NCBI GenBank assembly: GCA_028287895.1
Contig: JAQBOV010000086.1
Location: 1-56,222, forward strand
Reading direction: 5' to 3'
Length of the DNA: 56,222 nucleotides
Source: Mucilaginibacter sp.
GTDB lineage: Bacteria; Bacteroidota; Bacteroidia; Sphingobacteriales; Sphingobacteriaceae
Positions within the stretch are counted from its first letter, which is position 1, and each line of letters begins with the position of its first letter. Under the pieces are notes generated by a model. It did not search any database and was not told where the DNA came from. It saw nothing but the letters and a program-made list of their open reading frames with translations. The position numbers and the translations under genes are program-made. Shown in pieces: positions 8,757 to 17,814 of this stretch.

Positions 8757-9478
8757 CTAAAATTTTACCCGGATAAACCTTGGGCGGTACAAATTAGGGT
8801 AAACTTTCAGATCGCTAATAAAATCGGCAGAGTTGACATTATAGCTGATTAATAACTCCCCCGATTGTAAAGTGAGGGATGTGCCTTGGCATTATAGACC
8901 AAAAAAGTGCTTTTTATAAGGTCGGGTCTGCAGTCCCAAAGCTTGATAACCGGGCCAAACGGCCCATAAGGCATTGCCCCTATACGCATCCCGACAGTAG
9001 TTGACATACCATCAACCTGGAAAACAAGTGCATAGCGCCCATCAGGTAGAGCCGTCAAGCTTAGTTCATTCGACACGTCTTTGGTGACGTCAGCAACTTT
9101 ATCGATATTATTTACCAATTTTCTTCATCCCAATAAACCCACTTATCAAAATGCTCAAAATCAATAGGTTTTACCCGGGCAACCATTAGTTTTTTCGTCA
9201 TTCCACGTACCCCGTAAACATACATATAACCGTCAGGATTTGGCGCCCCGGCTGCGTTGGTGTTTACATAAATACGGGCGCCAAAAGAGCCGCTTTCGCC
9301 TGCCCACGCTAAATAAAAAGGAGTATCCATTTGCTTTTGATCAGTAAATGGGGGCTGGCTGCCGGACTTAATTTTTATCAAAGTATTGCCAACTTCTTTA
9401 AAACCGAAGGGCTCAGCCCATCACTTGTATTATGTACACGGCAGCCAAAAATGTAGATAGCGTCCCCCAATTTGGTTG
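8757..9478 (-). pseudogene. Frameshifted DUF4185-like secreted glycosidase-type protein
   Basis: Successive minus-strand frames read one continuous homologous protein. The first frame has LGDAIYIFGCRVHNTSDGLSP (9475-9412). A shift leads to FGFKEVGNTLIKIKSG and on to GYMYVYGVRGMTKKLMVARV and FDKWVYWDEENW. A further shift near 9115 leads to LPDGRYALVFQ and PYGPFGPVIKLWD. A last shift near 8860 leads to LLISYNVNSADF and the end PRFIRVKF, followed by TAG at 8757. This is the C-terminal half of a beta-propeller-like protein of the DUF4185/DUF5005 kind. The N-terminal half is missing at the junction with GH78. At least three frameshifts make it non-functional. Confidence 0.75.
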
Positions 9479-9484
9479 ATCAGG

Positions 9485-11842
9485 TTAAATAATAAAAGAA
9501 TTGTTTCCCGCTTTTAGTATATATTGCTTGGTTTTCCAAACCAATATACCTGTGGTTTTCTGCGGCAGGTTTATATTGATTTTCCACCTGCTTCCCGCTA
9601 AAAAATAGCTGACCGAGACTTTTCCACCCGGGTGAGGAATTTCACCACTTACTTTGGTTATCATTCCCAAATGTGGCTTTATCCTGATCTTCTTGAATCC
9701 GGGTGCATAGCTGTCAATCCCTAATACAGTTCTATAAAATTCAATATTTGGGCTGGCACCCCAGGCATGGCAATCAGAACGTACCGTTTGCACGTTCGAA
9801 TCTTCGGCCCAGGTAGTGAGGCCCATTGCTATATTTTCTCGCCAGATGCCCAACCAACTCATATAGTCATTGCCCAGGCCTGCTTTTACCAGCGCCTGGT
9901 TCAAGTAATATTTAAAGTAAACCGTGCATTGGGTTAAACTTTTATTGTTAAGCAGCCCATTGGCGACAGCTGGCATGTCCGCTTTTCCTACCATACCAGT
10001 AAGTATCGCCAAAGAATTAACATGCTGGGAAAACCCGGTTTTTTCTTTAGTATCGGCATATAATTTTTTAACCGGGTCCCAGTACTTGCGTTGTACAGTA
10101 GCCTTTAACAGTGCGGCCTTTTGATTATAGATAATTGCATAATCATGCAGGCCGATTTTGGATTCCATTTCCGCAGCCCACTGGTAAGCCCAAAGTAGCT
10201 GAAGGTCATATATAGCTGCGCTGCCGTCCGATCCCTTAACATCACCAGCCAAATTGCCGGCCCAGTCAACAAACGTCCAATATGGCGTCTCTTTTAATGA
10301 GCCATCTGGCAACTGATATTTGCTGAAAAAATTAAGGATATCCCTTTCGCCAACCAATTTATCTTTTATGAAATTACTGTCAGGCCGGTACATCCAGTAA
10401 TCATGGAGCATGCCGATGTACCATAAGGAGAATGGGGATATGATTTGTGTACCTTTGGTAGGATAACAACTCCTGGTAATACCTTCAGCTAAACGCGAAT
10501 GATCCATCAAGGTGAGGGCATTACGCGCCAGCCGGTCATCACTGGTATTATAATACGATATCATTGCCTGTATCCGTGTATCACCAATGTACTGTAATTG
10601 CTCATAATAAGGGCAGTCTGTATAAGTTTCCCACGCATTAAGCCTGGCGGCACGCCAGCCAATATCCAGTATTTGTTTTATTTCTGTATTATCTGTGTTA
10701 AATACTGCGGTTCGCTTAAAAGGATAACCTGTGAAAGTGCCATAAAGATCATCGATAGTCAGCGGCTCATTTTTGGTTTGCACAATCAGCCTGATATAAC
10801 GATAAGTACGAAAGTTTAGCGTCGTAAACGTCTGCCCCTGGCTACCGTCTGCAATCAGACTGTCTATTCGCCCGACAAAATCCTTGCCTTCAGTTTCATT
10901 CCGGTTGCTTTTGCGCCTGCCGCCGCTGCCTTTGTCGTAAAGTGTTTCGGCGTAGCCTAATGAAATTCCCGCATCTTTGCCGCCACTAAAATTTAGCGTT
11001 ACATAAGCGTTTGTTTCAAAAGTCTGATCAAGCAATAATGTAACTGCAGTATTGGCGGGGACAGTTAACGGTGTCTTTGTTTCGGGAAATGCAGACGGCA
11101 CTTTGACGCCGACTGCAGTACGCAACTTAATGATGCGCTGGTAGGTCATTTCCCTTGGTGGTAATGACGAAGGAACTAATGCCCAGTCTATGCCCCACGA
11201 CATGCCTTTAAGGGTTCCGTCAAGCACTTTAATCGCAAAAGGCCATGCACTGTCGTTATAATTTACAGCTGTCCAATCGCCTTTGACGGCCTGGTTCATG
11301 TCGACCATTTCGCCTTTGCTGGCAGCAAAAAAATAACCTGGAACAGGCTGATGCCCGGCATCACGGATGCATTTCCAGGTGTTGTTAGTGTTCAATATTT
11401 CTTCATTGTCAGAATTTCCTTGTATAATAAAAGCTGTTCGTACTGAAATTTGCGCTTCGGGACGATATTGGGCTTCATTCCAAACAACAGCCGCTATGAT
11501 ATTCTTTCCGACGGATAAATACGGCGATAAATCAACTGTTTCATAATTCCAGTAGTAGGTGTCTCCACGGGCCGGCCCTAATGAAACCAATGTACCGTTA
11601 ACATACAATTTATAGCGGTTATCTGCAGATATATGTACGATAAACGATGCGGGTTTTACTGCCAGATCAACATTTTTCCGGAAATAAAAAATGCCGTAAC
11701 TGATACCATTGTCCCCGGCTGCGGCTATCCATTGCGCATTCCATTGCTCTTTTCGAATCCGGATATCGGCAGATTGAGCACTAACATTATTAGCCCAAAC
11801 TAAACCAGAAAGGAACAGAAGTATCGTAAAAGTAAATTTCAT
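9485..11842 (-). CDS. GH78 family alpha-L-rhamnosidase
   Basis: The ATG at 11842 begins a clear signal peptide (MKFTFTILLFLSGLVWANNVSAQ). An upstream start at 11893 is less likely. The 785-residue protein has the GH78 layout: N-terminal beta-sandwich (FRKNVDL, HISADNRYKLYVNG, GPARGDTYYWNYETVDL), a second beta domain, then the (alpha/alpha)6 catalytic barrel with WETYTDCPYYEQLQYIGDTR, and a C-terminal beta domain (GFKKIRIKPHLG). The acidic catalytic residues lie in DCPYYEQLQYIGDT and later in the WAED segment. It should release terminal L-rhamnose from plant or bacterial glycans in the periplasm. It clusters with GH92 and an esterase, so the target is probably a mixed heteroglycan. Confidence 0.92.
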   Translation of the reverse strand: MKFTFTILLFLSGLVWANNVSAQSADIRIRKEQWNAQWIAAAGDNGISYGIFYFRKNVDLAVKPASFIVHISADNRYKLYVNGTLVSLGPARGDTYYWNYETVDLSPYLSVGKNIIAAVVWNEAQYRPEAQISVRTAFIIQGNSDNEEILNTNNTWKCIRDAGHQPVPGYFFAASKGEMVDMNQAVKGDWTAVNYNDSAWPFAIKVLDGTLKGMSWGIDWALVPSSLPPREMTYQRIIKLRTAVGVKVPSAFPETKTPLTVPANTAVTLLLDQTFETNAYVTLNFSGGKDAGISLGYAETLYDKGSGGRRKSNRNETEGKDFVGRIDSLIADGSQGQTFTTLNFRTYRYIRLIVQTKNEPLTIDDLYGTFTGYPFKRTAVFNTDNTEIKQILDIGWRAARLNAWETYTDCPYYEQLQYIGDTRIQAMISYYNTSDDRLARNALTLMDHSRLAEGITRSCYPTKGTQIISPFSLWYIGMLHDYWMYRPDSNFIKDKLVGERDILNFFSKYQLPDGSLKETPYWTFVDWAGNLAGDVKGSDGSAAIYDLQLLWAYQWAAEMESKIGLHDYAIIYNQKAALLKATVQRKYWDPVKKLYADTKEKTGFSQHVNSLAILTGMVGKADMPAVANGLLNNKSLTQCTVYFKYYLNQALVKAGLGNDYMSWLGIWRENIAMGLTTWAEDSNVQTVRSDCHAWGASPNIEFYRTVLGIDSYAPGFKKIRIKPHLGMITKVSGEIPHPGGKVSVSYFLAGSRWKININLPQKTTGILVWKTKQYILKAGNNSFII

Positions 11843-11896
11843 CGCAGTTAAGAAATTGGTAAGACAATAATACAAATAAACAGATAAAAACAAAAA

Positions 11897-11910
11897 TAAA
11901 TCGTTTTAGC
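11897..11910. promoter_or_regulatory. Degenerate LacI-type half-palindrome upstream of GH78
   Basis: On the minus strand GCTAAAACGATTTA matches the local operator pattern GYTAAAT-NN-ATTTA in the left arm and centre, but the right arm is incomplete. It lies 55 bp upstream of the GH78 start. It is a weak candidate for co-regulation by the LacI protein. Confidence 0.3.
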
Positions 11911-11912
11911 TA

Positions 11913-12398
11913 TTATTTTGCAGACAACAACTCATAATAAAAACCAACGGGGCGTATAAACGTAATGGCTACGTCAGCCGGCAATTTATTCAGAATGTTT
12001 TCTACCTGATAATGAAAAGCCAGGATGCCATTGCCTTTATCCATGTGAGCGCCAATGCTGCTCAGATGCACCACCCGCTTTACGCCCGATTGCCGAATGG
12101 CCTGCGCGTAGTTATGGGCAATCTGGTTATGGGCCGCCATAATATCCAGATCCTGGTCAAAGAAACTGCCGGCGTTAAGTGCTTCCATTAGATAAACGAC
12201 ATCCGCGCCCGCAAAGGTTGCTGTTAGAAATTCAGCATCTGCGATGGTACCGATCGCAGCTTTTGCGCCAATGGCCTCAATGGCGGCCTGTCTTTCGGAT
12301 TTGCTGCTGATAACCGTAACCGAATGCCCTTTTTGTACCAACGTTTGTGTTAATGGCTTACTGATGTGTCCTAACGAACCCGTTACTATGATTTTCAT
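11913..12398 (-). CDS. NmrA-like NAD(P)-binding protein, C-terminally truncated
   Basis: From the ATG at 12398 the 161-residue product begins with a Rossmann motif (MKIIVTGSLGHISKPL) and continues as an atypical short-chain dehydrogenase of the NmrA/SDR group, with VKRVVHLSSIGAHM and FIRPVGFYYELL. Normal members have about 280 residues. This one stops right after the IRPVGFYYELL segment, so the substrate-binding C-terminal part is absent. The NAD(P)-binding half is intact. The protein may be a remnant rather than an enzyme. It lies just upstream of GH78 but has no evident link to glycan use. Confidence 0.7.
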   Translation of the reverse strand: MKIIVTGSLGHISKPLTQTLVQKGHSVTVISSKSERQAAIEAIGAKAAIGTIADAEFLTATFAGADVVYLMEALNAGSFFDQDLDIMAAHNQIAHNYAQAIRQSGVKRVVHLSSIGAHMDKGNGILAFHYQVENILNKLPADVAITFIRPVGFYYELLSAK

Positions 12399-12629
12399 TT
12401 TCCTGTTTTTTGCTAAGACAAAGTTCCGCAACAATCAACGAACAGGTGTAGCCGAATCTACTGATGTTGTAGCCAAACATACTTTTAATATAAAAGTCAG
12501 GTATGATCTGGAAATTGAAATCAATAGGAAGCGGGCTACCATTATTGACACTAATAAGGCATCCATAGTTTCGTCTACGCTATAAGATGAATCACATGCA
12601 GTCTATTAGACGACTATGGCAGAGAAATA

Positions 12630-12839
12630 TCATCTTTTGGTACACACCCTCGACTGTATTAGGCGGCTGACATGATTCTGCGTTTGGGTTAGGCGATTTC
12701 CGAAAGCTTCCTTTAATTCAGCCGGTGTAGCTGCCTCCTGCATTTTAGGCAAGGTCTTTACCAGTTTTTTTCTGACCAAAGCAGGTACTCTAACTACCGG
12801 TAAAAAACTCTTTGAGTTGTTTACCGGCAGTTTGCCCAT
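12630..12839 (-). pseudogene. DUF892 (YciE-like) ferritin-fold fragment
   Basis: The 69-codon frame contains LVKTLPKMQEAATPAELKEAFGNRLTQTQNHVSRL. This matches the first helices of DUF892/YciE proteins, which are ferritin-like and linked to stress responses. Family members have about 160 residues. Here only the first third remains, the tail is unrelated, and the N-terminal lead (MGKLPVNNSKSFLP) is not family-like. It marks the left edge of the GC-richer stress-type island. It is probably non-functional. Confidence 0.6.
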
Positions 12840-12866
12840 GGTGCTTGTTTTTAAATAGTCAAATAT

Positions 12867-13382
12867 TTATTTGTTTGCTGCATTAAGTTGTTTATCGAGC
12901 GTCATGATCGCGGCCAGGTGCGCCTTCAAGGTTGGCAATGTCCGCTGCGCGAAGGCGCGCACATCAGGGTCCTTCCCAGTTGTCGCATAGGTTTGAAACA
13001 TTTGCACCGTACTGCGGTGACCGTTCACCATTGCATGCACATACAGCCGGTCGAGGTTGTCACCCGCGTTTTTCAGGTTGAGATCGGGTTGTATGCCGTC
13101 TGTCGCTGCTGCCGGTAAGTTATAGCCTTTGGTTTTGGCTAGCTGCATCAGCAGCTGCTCCGCCTGGCCATGATCCTTGACCATCATTTGGCCAAATGAG
13201 CGAACTTCGGGTCGTTTGCCCTTTTGCGCAGCTAACTGACCGGCACTCGCTTCCTGTAAATTACCGATGCTGGCCACAATGATAAAATGTTTAGCTGTGG
13301 TATCCGGGTCGGGCTGAGGGATCTGTGCTTTAGCGGTGAACCCTCCTACACCTAATAGGACAATGATGATTGCTTTTTTCAT
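12867..13382 (-). CDS. DUF4142 domain secreted protein
   Basis: The 171-residue protein has a signal peptide (MKKAIIIVLLGVGGFTAKAQ) followed by the DUF4142 four-helix domain: FIIVASIGNLQEASAGQLAAQKG, VRSFGQMMVKDHGQAEQLLMQLAKTKGYNLP, and a C-terminal helical repeat ending LAAIMTLDKQLN. The domain is ferritin-like in fold and is common in Bacteroidota, where its exact role is not established. The two H/E-bearing helices are intact. It is transcribed just downstream of the SDR fusion gene in the same direction, with a gap of 11 bases. Confidence 0.85.
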   Translation of the reverse strand: MKKAIIIVLLGVGGFTAKAQIPQPDPDTTAKHFIIVASIGNLQEASAGQLAAQKGKRPEVRSFGQMMVKDHGQAEQLLMQLAKTKGYNLPAAATDGIQPDLNLKNAGDNLDRLYVHAMVNGHRSTVQMFQTYATTGKDPDVRAFAQRTLPTLKAHLAAIMTLDKQLNAANK

Positions 13383-13393
13383 GATGTTTTGGA

Positions 13394-14602
13394 TTAAGGT
13401 TGACCAACACCGCCTGATGACCCGTACACCTGCCCGGAGGCAAAGCTGGCATCTGCCGCGGCTAATTGCACGTAGATCGAGGCCAGCTCCGCCGGCTGTC
13501 CCGGCCGGCCGAACATCGTCCAGCTGCCAAATATTTGCTGTTTTTCAGGTTGTGCGCCACCGCTTATCTGCAGGGCCGTCCATACCGGTCCCGGAGCCAC
13601 GCCGTTCACGCGGATGCCTTTCGGCCCCAATTGCTTGGCCAGCGACTTGACATAGTTCATCGTGGCAGCCTTGGTCTGCGCATAGTCGTACAGATCAGCA
13701 GAAGGATCATAAGCCTGTTCGGAGGTCGTGCCTATAATAGCCGATCCCGGCGGCAGGTGCGGCAAGGCTTCCCGGATGATCCAGAAAGGTGCATAAATAT
13801 TCGTTTTTATAGTCGAATCGAATGCCTCGCTGGTGATATCCAGGATCGAATTGGCCGACTGCTGCCTGCCGGCATTGCTGACAATGATATCAAGACCGCC
13901 CAGTTCACTGATAGCTTTTTGTACCAGTTGTTTGCAGAATGCTTCCTCACGCAGGTCGCCCGGTATGGCCACCGCCTTGCGGCCCTCTTTTTTGATCAGC
14001 GCAATGACTTGCTGAGCGTCTGGTTCCTCGCTAGGGAAATAGTTGATTGCCACGTCTGCGCCCTCACGTGCGTAGGCAATGGCTGCCGCCCTGCCCATCC
14101 CCGAGTCACCGCCGGTGATCAGGGCTTTTCGTCCCGTCAGACGGCCTGAACCCTTATAACTGGTTTCGCCGCAATCGGGTACCGGGTCCATTTTGCTTTG
14201 TAGTCCCGGCCAGGGCTGAGGCTGACTTTTAAAGGGTGGCTTAGAATACAGCTTGGTCGGATCGCTTATCGCCGCTCCTGCAGCAGGCTTGCCCGCTGTC
14301 ATGGATAATGCCGGTGAAACCGCTACGGCGGCGATACCGGCTCCAAGGCCGGCAACGACCTGCCGCCGGCTGATTTTGTTTTCGTCTTTCATAGCTATTA
14401 CGGTTGATGTGGATGATGATTTTTTCTTCGGCACTTTGGCGCCTTCTTTACGGGTTTCAAACAGGCCGATAGCGACCGCTTGCTTTTTGGAAGTCACTTT
14501 CTTACCGCTGCCGCTTTTTAATTTCCCTTCCTTCATTTTATGCATAGACTTTTCGACCTTGTCGCCAGCCTTTTCTGAGTACTTTGCCATGTTTTTCGGC
14601 AA
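13394..14602 (-). CDS. DUF6496 - Tat signal - SDR oxidoreductase fusion
   Basis: The frame encodes 402 residues that join two normally separate proteins. Residues 1-62 are a lysine-rich DUF6496-type domain (KYSEKAGDKVEKSMHKMKEGKLKSG). Residue 71 (ATG at 14392) begins a twin-arginine signal (ISRRQVVAGLGAG) followed by a classical short-chain dehydrogenase of the YhdG/YghA type. That part has the cofactor loop TGGDSGMGRA, the NAG motif (SNAGRQQ), the catalytic Tyr/Lys pair in YDYAQTKAA, and PGPVWT. No stop separates them. The start is TTG 14602 or ATG 14590. Either the fusion is real, or translation also starts at 14392 to give an exported oxidoreductase of 332 residues. Confidence 0.8.
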   Translation of the reverse strand: MPKNMAKYSEKAGDKVEKSMHKMKEGKLKSGSGKKVTSKKQAVAIGLFETRKEGAKVPKKKSSSTSTVIAMKDENKISRRQVVAGLGAGIAAVAVSPALSMTAGKPAAGAAISDPTKLYSKPPFKSQPQPWPGLQSKMDPVPDCGETSYKGSGRLTGRKALITGGDSGMGRAAAIAYAREGADVAINYFPSEEPDAQQVIALIKKEGRKAVAIPGDLREEAFCKQLVQKAISELGGLDIIVSNAGRQQSANSILDITSEAFDSTIKTNIYAPFWIIREALPHLPPGSAIIGTTSEQAYDPSADLYDYAQTKAATMNYVKSLAKQLGPKGIRVNGVAPGPVWTALQISGGAQPEKQQIFGSWTMFGRPGQPAELASIYVQLAAADASFASGQVYGSSGGVGQP

Positions 14603-14883
14603 TCGCGGCCTTTGGTACAGGAGTAGCCGATCCGGTTAGGTGACCAGCGGTAAGCGGTTACCGAAAAGGTGTTGTTGATGCAATCGCGCTCAATTAAATA
14701 CTCCTGGTCCACACCCGGTATAGCGTGGGTTGCGCCTGACAGTGTATATCCGCCGATCTGGCCGGCATCAAAAGCCGCCAGTTCGATCAATCTTGCCATT
14801 AGTGGCACCGGCAACTGTAAGGGCTTTTCCGCTGCCGCTGGCATTGCCTTCCAGGTCTTTTGTTTGGCGATCGTGTGTTTCAT
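14533..14883 (-). CDS. Hypothetical protein coupled to the alcohol dehydrogenase
   Basis: The 116-codon frame starts with an ATG that overlaps the stop codon of the upstream dehydrogenase (TAATG), so it is positioned for translational coupling. Residues 1-97 look like a genuine protein with ARLIELAAFDAGQIGGYTLSG and DQEYLIERDCINNTFSVTAYRW. The last 20 or so residues overlap the DUF6496 coding start in another frame and are probably not original, which suggests a frameshift or a lost stop near 14600. No domain was recognised. Confidence 0.4.
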   Translation of the reverse strand: MKHTIAKQKTWKAMPAAAEKPLQLPVPLMARLIELAAFDAGQIGGYTLSGATHAIPGVDQEYLIERDCINNTFSVTAYRWSPNRIGYSCTKGRDCRKTWQSTQKRLATRSKSLCIK

Positions 14884-16046
14884 TATTGACCCGGCTTTAA
14901 TACCACTTTAACACAATCTTCTTCTTTTTCATCAAATATTTTATAGCCATGGCTGACCTGGCTAAGCGGCAGTGTATGTGTAATGATATCATCCAGTACG
15001 ACTTTCTCGTCTTTGACCAGGTCAATGAGATGGTCTATATAATTCAGCACCGGCGCCTGACCTATTTTCAGCGTAATACCCTTATCAAATACACGGTGCA
15101 GCGGAAAATTGTCATAAGTTGAACCATAAACGCCCATAATGGAGACCGTGCCCATACGGCGCACTGCTTTAAAGCACATTTCCAGCGCTTTGATACTGCC
15201 TTTCTCAAAATTGATGGTCGCTTTCACCTTGTCCATAAACGTGCGCTCGGGTTCAAAACCGACCGCGTCGACGCAAACATCGGCGCCGCGGCCCCCCGTC
15301 ATGGCACGGATAGCGTCTATCACATCCACTTCATGCGGGTTCAGCGTATCCGCTTTGTTCACAACCCTGGCTTTTTCCAGGCGGTAGTTCAGCGGATCGA
15401 TGGCGATCACGCGTGACGCACCATTCACCCAGGCCGCTTTTTGCGCCATCAGGCCCACCGGGCCGGAACCAAAAATAGCGACCACTTCACCGCCCTTCAT
15501 TTGCGCCCAGTCGATAGCCGACCAGCCCGTAGGGAAAATATCGGTCAGGAACAACACCTGCTCATCGCTCAGGTTATCCGGCACGATACGCGGGCTGACA
15601 TCGCCGTAAGGCACCCGTACATATTCGGCCTGCCCGCCGGAATAACCACCATAGAGATCGGTATAGCCGAACAGCGCGGCGCCTTTCTGGTCCATCAGGT
15701 CGCCGTCAGGGCCGTAATGTTTATAGTTGGAATTCTCGCAGGCAGGCGAAGCGCCATGGGTACAAAAGAAACAGTGCCCGCAGGCGATGGGAAAAGGTAC
15801 GACCACGCGGTCATCCTTTTTCAGTCGTTTGACCTCAGCGCCAACCTCCTGTACGATGCCCATGAATTCATGGCCCATGATCATGGGCTCCGGCTGCGGT
15901 ACAGCACCGCTCAGGATGTGCAGGTCCGAACCGCAAATAGCAGTCGAAGTTACTTTCAGGATCACATCAGTGGCCAGTTCAATGCGCGGGTCGGGCATGG
16001 TATCATAACGGATATCGCCGGGTTTGTGGAATACTGCTGCTTTCAT
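14883..16046 (-). CDS. Zinc-dependent alcohol dehydrogenase (formaldehyde-dehydrogenase-like MDR)
   Basis: The ATG at 16046 gives 387 residues starting MKAAVFHKPGDIRY, normal for this medium-chain dehydrogenase group. Catalytic zinc ligands are seen in ICGSDLH (Cys38), MGHEF (His59, Glu60) and the downstream DIFPTGW region. The structural zinc Cys cluster is CGHCFFCTHGASPAC. The Rossmann dinucleotide loop is IFGSGPVGLMA. The subgroup usually oxidises small alcohols or aldehydes, sometimes formaldehyde without glutathione, and often sits in stress-type islands. It is divergent from the FAD/Rieske gene with a shared 143-bp promoter region, and it leads a leftward operon with the small ORF and the SDR fusion. 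Confidence 0.92.
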   Translation of the reverse strand: MKAAVFHKPGDIRYDTMPDPRIELATDVILKVTSTAICGSDLHILSGAVPQPEPMIMGHEFMGIVQEVGAEVKRLKKDDRVVVPFPIACGHCFFCTHGASPACENSNYKHYGPDGDLMDQKGAALFGYTDLYGGYSGGQAEYVRVPYGDVSPRIVPDNLSDEQVLFLTDIFPTGWSAIDWAQMKGGEVVAIFGSGPVGLMAQKAAWVNGASRVIAIDPLNYRLEKARVVNKADTLNPHEVDVIDAIRAMTGGRGADVCVDAVGFEPERTFMDKVKATINFEKGSIKALEMCFKAVRRMGTVSIMGVYGSTYDNFPLHRVFDKGITLKIGQAPVLNYIDHLIDLVKDEKVVLDDIITHTLPLSQVSHGYKIFDEKEEDCVKVVLKPGQ

Positions 16047-16189
16047 AAATAGATAGGTTAGTAAACAGAATATAATTTTTAACAACAACAGGTTTTGGCT
16101 GTTTTTAATAATTAAAAAAATATTTGCCGGCTTGGACGGCAAACAGGGCACGGAATTTAGTGTACAAATAGGAACCTGCTAACGAAAAC

Positions 16190-17722
16190 ATGAATAAAAC
16201 AACGAACAGGCCAAGAGATGGTGCACTGAATAGCCCCTGGCAAAAAAGTTTATCAATCCCTGTGCAAAAGCCCAGCGGAGACATGAGCGAAGGTGTATTG
16301 GACTGCCTGGTCATAGGCGGCGGGATCACCGGCCTGACCGCGGCTTTATTGGTACAAAATGCCGGTAAAAAAACGATGATCGCCGAAGCGTACTGTATAG
16401 GTTTTGGGACAACCGGGGGGACAAGTGCCCATATAAATACCTTTGCCGATACGAGTTTCGCAGAGACGGAAAACGCATTTGGACAGGAAGGCGCCCAGCT
16501 TTTCGCCAATGCCATCCGTGATGGCTCTGCCCTGATCAAAACCAACATCGCTGATTATCAGACTGATTGCGACTATGAGAGCAAGACCGGTTATCTCTAC
16601 GCAGAAAACCAAGAGGAGGTGAAGCAACTGGCTGAGATTTATAAAGGGGCCAGGAAGGTGGGTGTCGCCGTGCAATATGTAAGCGAAGTGCCGACGCCGG
16701 TACCCTTTCAGCAAGCCCTGGCTTTCGCCGGACAAGCACAATTCCACCCTTTAAAATATCTACATGGCCTCCAAAAGGCTTATTTGGCGGCGGGTGGCAT
16801 TATTGTAGAAAATACGCGAATAGATCAGGTGATAACCGAAGATCAGGTTCATATCGCCGGTAATATCCGCGCTAAAAAGGTGATCTGGGCCACCCATATG
16901 CCGCCAAATATTAATGTGCTTAATTTCGAATGCGCGCCGTACCGCAGCTATGTGATGGCTGTTAAATTGAAAAGCGGTCAATACCCGGATGCTTTGATCT
17001 ATGATTCCCAGGAGCCTTACCATTATGTGCGTTCCCATGTGATCGATGGGCAGCAATTGCTGGTCGCCGGCGGGCTGGATCACAAGACCGGGCACGAAGA
17101 CCCGGAAAAGGCCTTTGACGATCTCGAAAAATATATCCGGAAATATTATAACCTGTCCTCGATTAAGTATCGATGGTCTTCCCAATACTATATTCCGGTG
17201 GATGGCTTGCCTTATATCGGGCAACTACCGCTGGCCGCGGACGGCGTTTATTGCGCGACGGGCTATAATGGTAACGGCATGATGCTGGGCAGCGTGGCCG
17301 GTAAAATTTTAAGTAGCCTGGTATTGGGGGAAAAGAATAAATATGCTGAACTGTTCAGCCCCTCACGCATCAAACCCATCGACGGGTTCAGCGAATTTGT
17401 CAAAGAAAATGCAGATGTCGCCTACCATTTTGTGGCGGACCGTTTAACGATTCACGAGACGGACTCAGTCAAATTGCTCCGACCCGGTACGGGCAAAGTG
17501 GTCGGGGTTGAGGGGAAAAAGATCGCCGCTTACCGGGATGACGATGGAATTATTCACGCGCTCAGCGCAGTCTGCACCCATGCGGCCTGCATCGTAAACT
17601 GGAATAGCGAAGAAAAAAGCTGGGATTGCCCATGCCACGGCGCACGATACGATTGGAGCGGAAAAGTATTAACCGGGCCCGCGACCAGGGACCTGCAACC
17701 GATACAGCCTGATCAACACTAA
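16190..17722 (+). CDS. FAD-dependent oxidoreductase with C-terminal Rieske domain
   Basis: The 510-residue protein has an FAD-binding Rossmann motif CLVIGGGITGLTAA (residues 39-52), a DAO-like oxidoreductase core with YSMP-type segments (GLPYIGQLPLAADGVYCATGYNGNGMM), and a C-terminal Rieske [2Fe-2S] domain. The cluster ligands are Cys462, His464, Cys480 and His483 in CTH...CPCH. The architecture is that of glycine-oxidase-like/Rieske fusion proteins found next to stress genes. The substrate is unknown. It is cytosolic because no signal peptide is present. It is the only clearly intact plus-strand gene of the island and is divergent from the zinc dehydrogenase. Confidence 0.9.
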   Translation: MNKTTNRPRDGALNSPWQKSLSIPVQKPSGDMSEGVLDCLVIGGGITGLTAALLVQNAGKKTMIAEAYCIGFGTTGGTSAHINTFADTSFAETENAFGQEGAQLFANAIRDGSALIKTNIADYQTDCDYESKTGYLYAENQEEVKQLAEIYKGARKVGVAVQYVSEVPTPVPFQQALAFAGQAQFHPLKYLHGLQKAYLAAGGIIVENTRIDQVITEDQVHIAGNIRAKKVIWATHMPPNINVLNFECAPYRSYVMAVKLKSGQYPDALIYDSQEPYHYVRSHVIDGQQLLVAGGLDHKTGHEDPEKAFDDLEKYIRKYYNLSSIKYRWSSQYYIPVDGLPYIGQLPLAADGVYCATGYNGNGMMLGSVAGKILSSLVLGEKNKYAELFSPSRIKPIDGFSEFVKENADVAYHFVADRLTIHETDSVKLLRPGTGKVVGVEGKKIAAYRDDDGIIHALSAVCTHAACIVNWNSEEKSWDCPCHGARYDWSGKVLTGPATRDLQPIQPDQH

Positions 17723-17814
17723 AACTGTCCATTTAAACGCTATGAAAACAGAACAGCAAAAAAACGACGACGATTCGCAAGGCCGGCAGCAAGACAAACC
17801 CGCGCCGCAAAACG

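Noticed and set aside
12244..12585. Plus-strand ORF of 113 codons opposite the NmrA-like gene
   Set aside because: It overlaps the clear Rossmann coding sequence on the other strand, has no domain, and fits a shadow frame.
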